From Natrarchaeobius chitinivorans (GTDB lineage: Archaea > Halobacteriota > Halobacteria > Halobacteriales > Natrialbaceae): 64,000 nt of DNA. The notes beneath the pieces are model-generated. The model was not told where the DNA came from. It made no database searches and saw nothing but the letters and a program-made list of their open reading frames with translations. Positions within the stretch are counted from its first letter, which is position 1; each line of letters begins with the position of its first letter. Shown here in pieces: positions 1 to 9,500 of this stretch. The DNA lies in assembly GCF_003841505.1 (NCBI RefSeq), contig NZ_REGA01000015.1, forward strand, positions 50,527 to 114,526. Reading direction: 5' to 3'. Made by a program: the position numbers and the translations under genes.

Positions 1-1
1 A

Positions 2-754
2 ACGACCGCATCTGAACTCGAAAACGGAGTCCAAGGATTTGGGTATTCGTACGTAGAAGAGCACGAAGACGGGTTCGAGGGCAGACTCGGCGAAGAGGAC
101 TTCGCGGATCAGTTCTATGACGAGGACGAGTGGGAGAGTGCCCTCAACGAGGAGTTCTTGCCGGTCTTTCAAAACATGACGACCGAACGAACGCCTCACA
201 CACTCCGGGTGACTGACGTATCTGGGTCCGTATCGATTAGCGCAATAGACGGTGAAAGTCTCCCCGGACGGAGCGGGACTGAAGAAGAGGTATTAAACCG
301 TACTGGTTCGCACGGATATCTATTCGAATTCGAAGCAAGCGGTTTTGACAGGGGTGCGGGCAACAACGAGGCATTCACTATCGAAACCCCTGACGGAGAT
401 GAGTTTGAGTTCGTCGTCGACCAAGGTCAAGAAGAAATTAGACATCCTAACGGAGTGTGCGATGTTCAAGACAGGATCGATGGCGTCGATTTCATGTCTG
501 GTGAAGTCGACACACGCTCAGGACCGGACAGTTGTGACTTCGAAGTCCTAGAGCGGGGAATGGAGATCGAACGGGTCGAAGTAACGGAACGCTCGAGCGA
601 AATAGATTACGACCTCATCGGCGTTGGGAGTGTCCAAGAGGGGGCCGGTGCTGAAGAATTTCCGTGGGTGGCCGAAATAACGTATACGTACGATTCCAAC
701 GAGGTCGCGACCGAACGGACGATCGAAGTCGATCTCTACAGTGATCTACTATGA
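2..754 (+). CDS. Pilus-locus hypothetical protein, 5' end outside window
   Basis: The frame is open from base 2, so the gene starts left of the window and an internal ATG at position 173 or a TTG at 158 is not needed as a start. About 250 residues are visible. They are acidic, with no membrane segment in the visible part; base composition is lower in G+C than in the chemotaxis genes that follow. It overlaps the next gene by 4 nt (ATGA), which implies cotranscription with the two pilin-like genes downstream. By context it is probably a surface or pilus accessory protein, but I do not recognise a named domain. The missing N-terminus would show whether it carries a class III signal peptide. Confidence 0.6.
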   Translation, partial: TTASELENGVQGFGYSYVEEHEDGFEGRLGEEDFADQFYDEDEWESALNEEFLPVFQNMTTERTPHTLRVTDVSGSVSISAIDGESLPGRSGTEEEVLNRTGSHGYLFEFEASGFDRGAGNNEAFTIETPDGDEFEFVVDQGQEEIRHPNGVCDVQDRIDGVDFMSGEVDTRSGPDSCDFEVLERGMEIERVEVTERSSEIDYDLIGVGSVQEGAGAEEFPWVAEITYTYDSNEVATERTIEVDLYSDLL

Positions 755-1218
755 AGAGCGTTCTGGCCCACGATTCGCGCGCCCTCTCGAGTGCCATCAC
801 TCACGTTCTCACGATGGCGATGACGACCATCCTCATCGCGGGGCTGTTCTTGAGTTCGGGGGCGATGCTCGAGACGCAGACGGAAATGAGCGCCGACGGA
901 TCCCTCGAGACGATCGGCGAGCGGCTGGCGGGAGAGATTACGCGGGCGGATCGACTGGGCAGTGGTGGGGATACGGTGACCATCACGACGAACCATCCCC
1001 GAACAGTTGCAGGCTCGTCGTACAGCGTGGAATTACGCGAGGACTGTGACGGACCGCTTCTCGACGGCGGGACGAACTGTCTCTATCTGGCGACGAGTGT
1101 CGGCGGGACCGAGGTGTTCGTCCCGATTTCGGACGACGTCGATATCGAAGCCGGGAGTTCGGCGACCTCCGGAACGATTGAAATTGTCCACGACGGAGAC
1201 AGTGTGGGGGTTCGATGA
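751..1218 (+). CDS. Pilin-like membrane-anchored protein (DUF7266-like)
   Basis: A 155-residue protein with a short charged N-terminus followed by one hydrophobic segment (about residues 18-40) and an acidic extracellular-type tail with a pair of cysteines near residues 92 and 103. This layout is that of archaeal pilin-like minor subunits found in haloarchaeal pilus gene strings, and the sequence resembles the DUF7266 group. It overlaps both neighbours by 4 nt, so the three genes are one transcription unit. The role as a minor pilin or pseudopilin is inferred from layout and company, not from a visible SPI/SPII cleavage motif. Confidence 0.65.
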   Translation: MKSVLAHDSRALSSAITHVLTMAMTTILIAGLFLSSGAMLETQTEMSADGSLETIGERLAGEITRADRLGSGGDTVTITTNHPRTVAGSSYSVELREDCDGPLLDGGTNCLYLATSVGGTEVFVPISDDVDIEAGSSATSGTIEIVHDGDSVGVR

Positions 1219-2012
1219 TCCGCGAACCGACGACACGGGAGAGTTCGCCCGACGAGCGGGCAGTCACCGAACTGCTGAGCTTCGTTCTCATCTTCTCGAT
1301 CGTCCTCACCTCCGTCGCCCTGGTGGGGCTCGTCGGCTTTCAGGCGATCGAAGACTATCAGGAGAACGAGCGACTCGCGAACGCCGAACGATCGATGGAC
1401 GCGTTCGCCACCAACGGAAATCAACTCGTGAAAAACGACGCCGTCACCCACCGGTCAAGTGATCTCCGGCTACGACAGGGAACCGTCTCCCCCGGCGAGG
1501 CCGGAACCAGACTCGAGATACGGGTAACGAACAGCAGTGGACCTGACGATCACTGGTCGTGGGACGACGAGTACGGCTCCGACGATCTCGGCGCGTTCGT
1601 CTACGAAAGCGGCGGTCCGTCCGAATCGATCGCTTACGTCGGCGGCGGCGTCTTCCGCGAGAGCGACGGAACGAGTGGCGTCCTCTCCGAGCCGATGATT
1701 ACCTGTCGCGAGGAGACGAACACCGCACTGATCTCGCTCGCGAAAATCTCCGAAGACGGTCGATCGATCCAGAGCAGCGAGGCCGTCGAGTTCCGAATGG
1801 CACACGAGGGTAGTACGAGGGAGTACTACGACGAGGATGTCGAGTCCGTCGAGATCGAAGTCGACAGCGGCCCGTACGAGGACGGCTGGCAGACGTACCT
1901 CGAGAACGACGAGCACTGGAACGAGGGGACAAGCCAGTGGGAATGCGATGCCGACCGGGTGTCGATCGATATCGTCGAGATCGATATCGACTACCCGGAA
2001 CTGGACGACTGA
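1215..2012 (+). CDS. Pilin-like protein (DUF7289-like)
   Basis: A 265-residue protein. Residues 15-45 contain the sequence DERAVTELLSFVLIFSIVLT, the typical entry of haloarchaeal pilin-like proteins of the DUF7289 type, with one membrane helix and then a long acidic ectodomain. The N-terminal DERAVTELL stretch resembles the region before the hydrophobic segment in archaeal type IV pilins. It starts inside the stop of the preceding gene (ATGA). It converges with the gene on the other strand, sharing 22 bp at the 3' ends. Probable role: minor pilin or pilus assembly accessory; the cognate ATPase and membrane core may be those at 49494-53250 or genes left of the window. Confidence 0.7.
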   Translation: MIREPTTRESSPDERAVTELLSFVLIFSIVLTSVALVGLVGFQAIEDYQENERLANAERSMDAFATNGNQLVKNDAVTHRSSDLRLRQGTVSPGEAGTRLEIRVTNSSGPDDHWSWDDEYGSDDLGAFVYESGGPSESIAYVGGGVFRESDGTSGVLSEPMITCREETNTALISLAKISEDGRSIQSSEAVEFRMAHEGSTREYYDEDVESVEIEVDSGPYEDGWQTYLENDEHWNEGTSQWECDADRVSIDIVEIDIDYPELDD

Positions 2013-3238
2013 TCCCAGTCGCCGGTTACCATCACGCGTAATCCGGCTCGAGAGGCGAGCGCTTCGACTCGAGCGGCGTGTTCGTCGACGTCGCCGCCCG
2101 TCTCGAGATACAGCCCGTTCGAGAGCTGTCGCCTCGTGGCCATCGGCGAGCCGTCGGCCCGTGTGGGCTCGTCGTTCAGGACGGTGCCTTCCCCGTCCGG
2201 AGCCCAGGGGAGCCTGATACCCGAGAGTCCGCGTTCGAAGAGGTACTCCGCCGCGTGAACGAGCGCCTCGTCCGATCGGGAGTGGCCGATCGCGCCGATC
2301 GAGCCCCGATCGTTAAAAAATCGGGCGACGAATTCGCCGTCGGTTTCTGCGCCGTCTTCGGCTGACTCGCCGTTCGCATCCGCGAGTGTGTCGGGGTCCG
2401 ACTGGCCGTCTGGTCGATCGTCGAGTTCGTCAGGGGAGTGCTCGACGGCGACCGATTCAGACTGTTCGGCGCCTTCTGGTCGGTATTCTCCGTCGTCTAC
2501 GTTCCTCCGCTGGTCGGCTCCCCCCTCGACCGATTTCGTTTCGCCGCTGGGGGACGAGGAGTCGGTAAAGCGCAGCGAAACGTCCGACGAATCGGATTCG
2601 AATCGATCGTACTCGTCGCCTGAAAAGGAGACGACGAGGCGGTCGAGGAATCGTTCGGCGGCGGACTCGAACTCGCCTGCGTACGCGTCCCCGCCGCCGA
2701 TTGCCGTCGTCAGCCGCTGCGCGATCGACTCGACGATCGGCGCTCGCTCGAGGGCGAGTTGGCGGGCGACGTGCTCGCGGGAGTGGCGCTCGAGGCGACC
2801 GGCGAGTGCGGCCCGCGAGAAGTGGGCGAACGACGATTCGTGGTCCGGAAGCGACGGAAGCCGACAGGCGAGTCGATCGACGTCCGTCGTCCCGGCGAGC
2901 AGGAAATACTCACGGCCGTTCGTGTAGATCGTACGGTCGACGCCCGTCCACGACATCGCTTCGAGAAGCTCCCTGGCACGAGCCTCCTCGAGGGAGGTAT
3001 CGAACGGTTCGACGGCGACGAAGACGGCGGGGATCGAGTCGACCGAGAGGACGTACTCGAGGCGGACGTCCTCGACGGTGGCGTCGGCCAGCGTCGAATC
3101 CGCGTGAACGTCCCACCCGAGGGTCTCGAGAAACGGCGTGACGAGCCAGGTTCGCGTTTCGCGTTCGGTCGTCGGGGGTGACGAATCGACCAGCGTCCGC
3201 GAGCGGGAAACGAACGAGCGAAAGTCGGGGCCGGTCAT
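1991..3238 (-). CDS. HsdR-N-like degenerate nuclease domain protein
   Basis: A 415-residue acidic protein. Residues 25-115 resemble the N-terminal nuclease domain of type I restriction R subunits (an FLETLGWDV entry, then a beta strand pair around VAVEPFD and a YTNGREYFLLAG-like strand). The usual D...E-x-K active site is not intact: the position expected to hold Lys after the Glu is not Lys, so cleavage activity is doubtful. Residues 220-310 are a low-complexity acidic linker, and residues 310-405 form a second small domain (FFNDRGSIGAIGH onward). It lies 158 nt downstream of cheR in the same orientation and may be read through from the che operon. Function unknown; a DNA- or nucleotide-binding role is possible. 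Confidence 0.6.
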   Translation of the reverse strand: MTGPDFRSFVSRSRTLVDSSPPTTERETRTWLVTPFLETLGWDVHADSTLADATVEDVRLEYVLSVDSIPAVFVAVEPFDTSLEEARARELLEAMSWTGVDRTIYTNGREYFLLAGTTDVDRLACRLPSLPDHESSFAHFSRAALAGRLERHSREHVARQLALERAPIVESIAQRLTTAIGGGDAYAGEFESAAERFLDRLVVSFSGDEYDRFESDSSDVSLRFTDSSSPSGETKSVEGGADQRRNVDDGEYRPEGAEQSESVAVEHSPDELDDRPDGQSDPDTLADANGESAEDGAETDGEFVARFFNDRGSIGAIGHSRSDEALVHAAEYLFERGLSGIRLPWAPDGEGTVLNDEPTRADGSPMATRRQLSNGLYLETGGDVDEHAARVEALASRAGLRVMVTGDWDQSSSSG

Positions 3239-3396
3239 CGTTCGGACGTATTCGGTCGACGATCATGTAATGGTCGGTGTCACTCAGCGAGAGAAAGACG
3301 CCTGGCCAGCCAACAGGAGTCGTCGGTCGGGTTACCGCACGGCGTCTGGGGCCAAAACCGTACTCTCCCGCAGAATCCGTCGATTTCGGACGTCTA

Positions 3397-4197
3397 TCAT
3401 TCCCGCTGATAGATTCGGAGTCGCGCGTCTCGTACCGCGAACTCGGTGCTGAGAGTTGGGGGAATCGTCTCCGCCTTGCCGATCACGAGATATCCGTTCG
3501 GGCGAAGCGACCGGGAGATGACCTCGAGCATCGGCTTTTTGTACTCGTTGTCGATGTAGATGAACAGGTTACGACAGACGACCAGGTCGAACCCGGATTT
3601 GGGGCCGTCGTTGATGAGGTCGTGGCGCTCGAACGTCACGTCGCGTTTCGCCTCGGGCCGGATTCGATACGTCCGGTCGTCGACGTCGACGTACCGGTCG
3701 TACTCGTCGAGAAAGTCCAGTTGCTCGCGGATGTCGACCGTCCGCGACTCGGTGTAGACGCCGGATCGCGCCGTTTCGAGGGCCGGCTCGCTGATGTCGG
3801 TGCCGAGAATGCGAAGCGAGGACGCATCGATCTGCGGATCGTCTCGAACGAGCATCGACAGTGAGTAGGGTTCGCGCCCGTCCGCACACGCCGCACTCCA
3901 GATCCGAATTTCGTCGTTCTCCCGGGAAAGCGTCCGGAGAACCGATCGAATCCCGGACCAGACGTCCGGATTTCTGAAAAATCCGGTTACGTTGATGCTC
4001 ATCGCCTGGAGGAGCGCTTCCTGTTCGTCGGCCTCCGTTCGAAGCAACTCGAAGTACTCCTCGTAGCTCTCACACCCCGTTCGACGCATTCGAGAAGAGA
4101 CGCGGCGATCGAGATAGCTGTCGTTGTAGTGGCTCGTCGCGAACGCCAGTTCGTCCTCGACGAACTCGAGGAGAGCCACCAGAGCGTCCTCGATCAC
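3397..4197 (-). CDS. cheR: CheR protein-glutamate O-methyltransferase
   Basis: CheR adds methyl groups from S-adenosylmethionine to glutamates of chemoreceptors, opposing CheB. The 266 residues match the family length: an N-terminal helical domain (residues 1-75, with the receptor-tail-binding SYLDRRVSSRMRR stretch) and a SAM-binding methyltransferase fold with IWSAACADGREPYSL, LGTDIS and DLVVCRNLFIYI motifs. It is the last gene of the che operon; its ATG overlaps the stop of cheD by 4 nt. The cytoplasmic enzyme acts with CheB, CheC and CheD in adaptation. Confidence 0.95.
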   Translation of the reverse strand: MIEDALVALLEFVEDELAFATSHYNDSYLDRRVSSRMRRTGCESYEEYFELLRTEADEQEALLQAMSINVTGFFRNPDVWSGIRSVLRTLSRENDEIRIWSAACADGREPYSLSMLVRDDPQIDASSLRILGTDISEPALETARSGVYTESRTVDIREQLDFLDEYDRYVDVDDRTYRIRPEAKRDVTFERHDLINDGPKSGFDLVVCRNLFIYIDNEYKKPMLEVISRSLRPNGYLVIGKAETIPPTLSTEFAVRDARLRIYQRE

Positions 4198-4712
4198 AAC
4201 TCCGTCACTCCGTTTTCGTCCTCGTCTGAGGTCTTTACGAGGAGCGTTCCGGTCCCGGGAGTGAACTCGACGGTCCGACCGTGTGTCCCGCCGACGTCCT
4301 CTGCAACCAGCGGAACGCCGAGTTTCTCGAGTTCCTCTCTGGCCGCATCGGCGTTTCGTTTGCCGACGCCGTCGCCGAAGCTATCGAATTCGAACATATC
4401 ACTCCCGCCGGCGATTTTCGCCTCGACGGACGTGTAGCTCGCGCCGCGTTCGACCATGCGTCGAAGGAGCGCCCTGATCGCCGTATCCGCGTACTTCCCC
4501 GGTTTCCGATCGCTGTTTGTCGCCGTATCGCCGTCCGGCAACATCGCGTGTGCGAGTCCACCGATCTCCCCGTCGGGATCGTACAGTGCGATCGCGAGAC
4601 AGGATCCCAGGCCGTAGGATTTGAGCGTGTCGTCGCCGTCGCTGACGGCCAGTTCGGAGATTCCGACCTGGACCGATGTCGGCGCGCCCGGTTCGCTTCC
4701 GTAGGTCTTCAT
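4194..4712 (-). CDS. cheD: CheD chemoreceptor glutamine deamidase
   Basis: CheD deamidates specific glutamines of chemoreceptors and in archaea and Bacillus works with CheC. The 172-residue protein shows the catalytic Cys in GLGSC (about residue 38), the His in GGLAHAMLP (about residue 55) and the GGSDMF motif near residue 104, so all three catalytic features appear present. It overlaps cheC upstream and cheR downstream by 4 nt each, so its expression is translationally tied to both. Confidence 0.95.
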   Translation of the reverse strand: MKTYGSEPGAPTSVQVGISELAVSDGDDTLKSYGLGSCLAIALYDPDGEIGGLAHAMLPDGDTATNSDRKPGKYADTAIRALLRRMVERGASYTSVEAKIAGGSDMFEFDSFGDGVGKRNADAAREELEKLGVPLVAEDVGGTHGRTVEFTPGTGTLLVKTSDEDENGVTEL

Positions 4713-5968
4713 GCGTTATCGACTTCCTGAAACGTTGCAGTCGTCGGCGTCTCCTCGATGCGGTCGACGTCGAGGTCGTTCAGTGCGCGTTCGAGATCCG
4801 ATTCGTCGGCGATCGCGTACACTTCACAGTCGAACTCCCGGTCGTCGGCGACGACGTGCGTGTCGAATACGAACGCGAACTCCTGGTTCGTACCGAGTTT
4901 GACGATGACGGGGTCGACGGCAGCGCCACCGAAGTCGTGGACGAACTCCGGCGTCGAGTGATCGATCGCAGTATCCAGCACGTTCGCCCACCCGTCGAGA
5001 AAGCCACTCGCCATGATGTTCCCCAGTTCCTCGATCGCACTGGTTCCCATCTCACCGAACCCGTCTTCGTCGATCGAAGACGGAACCATCGCGTCGACGA
5101 TTTCGCGTGCCGACTGCTCGTCGAACAGGAAGATAAGGTAGCCACTGGGGACGCCTTCGAACTCGAAGGCCACGCTGACCAGTTTCTCGTCGGGGACTTG
5201 CTCCGGGATCGTCTCGAGCGAGACGAAGTTCAATCGACGGATATCGACGCTGGTTTCGATGCCGGTGAGCGTCGTCGCCGTTTTGGCGACCTCCTCGGCA
5301 CCGCGTTCGGCCATCCGATCGAAGCCGTCGAGTTTGTCGTACTCGATCCCGTCGCTCGTCCGGAGCCGATCGAGCAGCGTGGCCATCGACTCGCGTTTCG
5401 GAAAGAGGTAGTGGTTGAATCCGATTTCGGTATCGACCGCCTCGATCCGACTCTGAAAGAGCAAGGCGAGGTCGTCGCGTTCGGGTGCTTCGTCGACGTC
5501 TTCGAAAAACGGCTCTGCCGTCTTCCCGTCGACGAACTCGGGGGTCGAGACGTCGATAACGGTCTCGAGGACGTCCGCCCAGCCGTCGACGAATCCGCTG
5601 TTCATGATGTGACCGACTTCGGTCGTCGCACTTCGACTCATGCGATCGAACTCGTCGGCTTCGACCTCGAGATTCGAATCCGGATCCGCCTCTTCGAGGA
5701 GGGTTTCGACGATCTGGATCGCGTTCTCTCGCTCGAAGACGATCAGTGAGTGGCCCTCGATCGCGCCGGATAGTTCGACTCGGACGCCGACTTTCGACCT
5801 CGAGTCCTCGAAGTTTCGCCGGATCTCTCGGCCCCGCATGAAGTTGAGCTTCGTCACGCCGACCCGGGTTTCGACGCCGGTCATGTGTGTCAGTCGACCC
5901 GCAGCGAGCCCCGTCCCTTCTCGAGCCATTCGATAGAACGTTCCAAGCGCGTTAACGTCGAGTTTCAT
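4709..5968 (-). CDS. cheC: Two-domain CheC phosphatase family protein
   Basis: CheC proteins dephosphorylate CheY-P and bind CheD. At 419 residues this protein is twice the usual length and holds two CheC modules in tandem (about 1-200 and 205-405). Each carries the helix with E..N...SGF.DGWA: EVGHIMNSGFVDGWADVL in the first and EELGNIMASGFLDGWANVL in the second, the phosphatase-type E-x2-N pattern. The duplicated arrangement is known among haloarchaeal cheC paralogues. It overlaps the single-domain cheC upstream and cheD downstream by 4 nt. Confidence 0.92.
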   Translation of the reverse strand: MKLDVNALGTFYRMAREGTGLAAGRLTHMTGVETRVGVTKLNFMRGREIRRNFEDSRSKVGVRVELSGAIEGHSLIVFERENAIQIVETLLEEADPDSNLEVEADEFDRMSRSATTEVGHIMNSGFVDGWADVLETVIDVSTPEFVDGKTAEPFFEDVDEAPERDDLALLFQSRIEAVDTEIGFNHYLFPKRESMATLLDRLRTSDGIEYDKLDGFDRMAERGAEEVAKTATTLTGIETSVDIRRLNFVSLETIPEQVPDEKLVSVAFEFEGVPSGYLIFLFDEQSAREIVDAMVPSSIDEDGFGEMGTSAIEELGNIMASGFLDGWANVLDTAIDHSTPEFVHDFGGAAVDPVIVKLGTNQEFAFVFDTHVVADDREFDCEVYAIADESDLERALNDLDVDRIEETPTTATFQEVDNA

Positions 5969-6570
5969 GCGGTTTGAACTTCGATCCCGTTGACCATTTC
6001 GACGAACTCCTCGAGGTCGGGGAACGCATAGATTTCCGCTTCGATCTGATAACTCGGCACTGTGAGATCTGAGTCGAAAAACAGCGCGAGATCGTCGCCC
6101 CCGAGACCGGCCGTTCGAGTGACGATGTCCCCGCCCGGCGCGTAAACGAGTTGTGGCGCAGCGATGTCGATCACTCGGCCGAGAACGTCGGCCCAGCCGT
6201 CGATGAACCCGCTGGCCATCATGTTCCCCATCTCTTCGACCGCGCTTCTGGCCATCTTTCCGGAGACGTCAGACATGTCGTCGACGACGTCGCTGAGCAT
6301 GATCGCCGTGATCTTCTTCGCGCTCGCTTCCGGAAACAGGATGAGGATGTGTCCGTGGGGCGGATCGAGGAGACGAACCCGGACGCCGACGCGTTTTCCA
6401 GGATCGAGTTGCGTTTCGATGTCGTCGACGTCGACGAAGTTCGTTTTCGTCACCTCCATCTGGGCGTTTTCACCCGTTAGTTTGCTCATGTTGTCGGCGA
6501 CGCCGTTCGTTCCGACTTTCGCCATTTCGTTGATGAAACTCAGCTTTCGGATGTCGACTTTCAACGTCAT
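5965..6570 (-). CDS. cheC: CheC phosphatase family protein (single domain)
   Basis: A 201-residue CheC with one module; EEMGNMMASGFIDGWADVL near residue 115 carries the E-x2-N phosphatase motif. It begins 28 nt after the cheA stop, the only real gap inside the core operon, and overlaps the two-domain cheC by 4 nt. Expected partner: CheY-P, and possibly the CheD encoded in the same operon. Which of the two CheC proteins is the main phosphatase cannot be told from sequence. Confidence 0.93.
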   Translation of the reverse strand: MTLKVDIRKLSFINEMAKVGTNGVADNMSKLTGENAQMEVTKTNFVDVDDIETQLDPGKRVGVRVRLLDPPHGHILILFPEASAKKITAIMLSDVVDDMSDVSGKMARSAVEEMGNMMASGFIDGWADVLGRVIDIAAPQLVYAPGGDIVTRTAGLGGDDLALFFDSDLTVPSYQIEAEIYAFPDLEEFVEMVNGIEVQTA

Positions 6571-6598
6571 TGGATACTCCGTGTGTGTTCGTGTACGT

Positions 6599-9500
6599 TC
6601 ATAGTGTTGTTACGTCGATGATGTTGACGACTTTCCCTCTCCCCCGAACCGTTGCACCGCTGAGGCCGGGAACGCCGCCCATGAACCCCTCGAACGGTTT
6701 GACCACGACTTCCTGCTGGCCGTGGACCTCATCGCAGTGTAAGACGACCGGGCGTACGCTATCGCGGATCCGGACGACGACGCCGTCACCGTTTGCACTC
6801 CGGCCCGGCGTCTCGAGCGTCTCGTCGAGATCGATCACCGGATACGTTTCGTCGCCGGTCGAAAACACCCGTTCGTCGTCGACCGTTTCGATCGCGGCCG
6901 CGGTTTCGACGTCCTGGACCGCCTCGGTCGGGACGCCGAACTCCTCGTCTCCGCTCTGGACGAACAGGACGTCGTCGATAGCGATGGAGACGGGGAGCGT
7001 CATGGTGACGGTCGTCCCGTCACCAGGCTGGCTGTCGATCGAAACGGTGCCATCCATCTCCTCAATCGTCCGTTTGACGACGTCCATGCCGACGCCCCGT
7101 CCGCTGACGTCGGTCACTTCCGTGGCCGTCGAGAGCCCGGAGTGGAAGATGAGGTGGGCCGTCTCCTCGTCGGAGAGTTCGTCGGCTTCCGCCGCCGAGA
7201 GGACGCCGGCGTCGACGGCCTCAGACCGGAGACGATCCGGGTCCAGTCCACTTCCGTCGTCCGAGACGGTGATCGTCACCTGGTCGCGCGTTCGGCTCGC
7301 GGTGACCTCGATCTGGCCCTCCCGAGGCTTCCCGGCTGCGTCCCGTTCGTCCGGCTTTTCGATCCCGTGATCGACAGCGTTGCGGACCAGGTGTACCAGC
7401 GGGTCACGTATCCGGTCGAGAACGCTTCTGTCGAGTTCGACGTCTTCGCCCCGAATCTCGAAGGAAACGTCTTTGTCCTGTTCGCGGGCGATGTCGCGGA
7501 CGATCCGGGGAAGGCGATTGACGACGGTCTCGAGCGGGACGAGCCGGACGTTCATCACGGTTTCCTGAAGTTCGGTCGTCAGCCCCTCGAGGTCGTCGAG
7601 TTCGGCTTCGATCGCTCCGAGATCGCGGTCGGATTCCACCTCGTGACGGAGCCGAACGCGACTCGTGACCAGCCCCTCGACGAGCGTCATCAGTTCGTCG
7701 ACCTGATCGGTATCGACGCGGACGGACTGGATCCCATCGTCTTTCTGACTGGTTTCCGGTCGATCGGACGGCTCCGGAACCGTAATATCCGGAATATCGA
7801 GCGACGGTTCGTCGACGATCCTGGGGACGTCCTCGTCGGCCGCGCTCGGTTCGTCGGTCGCGCGATCGCTCGAGGCCGTTTCCGAGTCGCTCGAACCGAA
7901 CCCGTCGATGCCGACGCCGAATTCCGTATCGTCGACGTCCTCGAACGCGTCGTCGCCGAACGTCTCCTCGAACGAGTCGTCGGCGTCGTCAACCAGGTCG
8001 AGCGGATCGACCGAGTCGTTGGCGTCCTCGAGCGCGCTATCGGAACGGTCGCTCGAGTCGGCGGCATCCTCGCCCGAACGGTCGGATTCCACCGAAGCCT
8101 CGACACCGTCGGAGTCGTCGAAGCCGATATCGTCGCTGCCGAACTCGTCGTCGAATTCGGCGGAATCGGCCCCGCCGAAGCCCACGTCTTCGGATTCGTC
8201 GAATCCGTTCGAAGCGTCGTCGAATCCACTGCGTTCGCCGGCCACATCCTCGAAGCCGCCGGCTCCGGAGTCGTCGAACTCGTCGAAACCGCCCGAATCA
8301 GTCTGGCCGAATCCGTCGTCTTCGAAGCCGTCGACGGGGGAAACGGTCGACTCCTCCGATTCGTCGAACGATACGTCCGGCTCTGCAGAGTTCGCCTCGA
8401 GGGTGTCTGGCGGTTCGACGTCTTCGAACGCTCCATCGGCCGTTTCCTCTTCGAACGCTCCGTCACCTGTTTCCTCTTCGAACGCTCCGTCACCTGTTTC
8501 CTCTTCGACCGCCTCATCTTCGGTTGACCCGTCTTCGGTTTCGTCCAGTAATTCGTCGGGGTCCTCCGACGTGTCCGCCTCGTCGATCTCGGCGGTATCC
8601 GGTTCGGTGAGGTCGTCTGTCTCCTCCGTTTCCAGTTCCGGATCGGGATCATCCGCCGTCGCTTCGGCCGCTTCCGGAGCGTCGTCGCTCTTCGGACTCC
8701 CGTCGTCGACGTCTGCCGGTTCGTGGCCGTGATCGTCCTCGAGACCCGTGCTCTCGACCGTATCCTCGGCTTCGACCACCGTATCGGCGGTATCGACATC
8801 CGGGCTCCCGAGAACGTCTTCGGCTTCGACCGCCGGTTTGGCGTCCGATACTTCGTCGGCTCCGTCGTCCGGATCGACGAGAACGTCCTCGAGGTCGTCG
8901 TCACGCTCGTGGGCGTCGACTCCGTCGGTCTCGTCTTCGAACTCGTCCCCGAGGAGTTCGTCCATGCTGACTTCTTCCTCGTCGCCGAACTCGTCGAACT
9001 CGAGTTCCGCGAGTTCGTCCTGAAGTTCGTCGAATCCGACCGTATCAACCTCCGCTTTCAGTTCCGCGAACACTTCCTCGGCGTCCTCGACTTGCTCGTC
9101 GTCGTCACTCGAGCCAGCGTCGGACGGGGTCGAGGCGTCTGGCTCGTCCGAAGACTCCGATCCCGACTCGATGGGATCTTCGGATCGGCTCTCCTGCTCG
9201 TCGAGCGAGCCCTCGGCCTGTTCGAACAGATCGTCGAACGAGCCGGCCTCTCCCATCTCGTCGAAAACGCCGAGATCGTCGTCCGCCTCGACTTCCTTTA
9301 CTTTCTCGTCCAGGTCGTCGAACTCGTCGAACTCGTCGAGGAGTTCGTCGACTCCGAGCTCCATGGCCTCGTCCGAGGAAATGTCGGCTCCGTCGACGTC
9401 CGGCGTAAGCGTTCCCGTCTCGATCGGCTCTCGTTCACTCGACCCGGCTCGAGAGGCGGCCGCAAGCTCTTCGGTCACCTCGACGAGTTCGAAATCAGAA

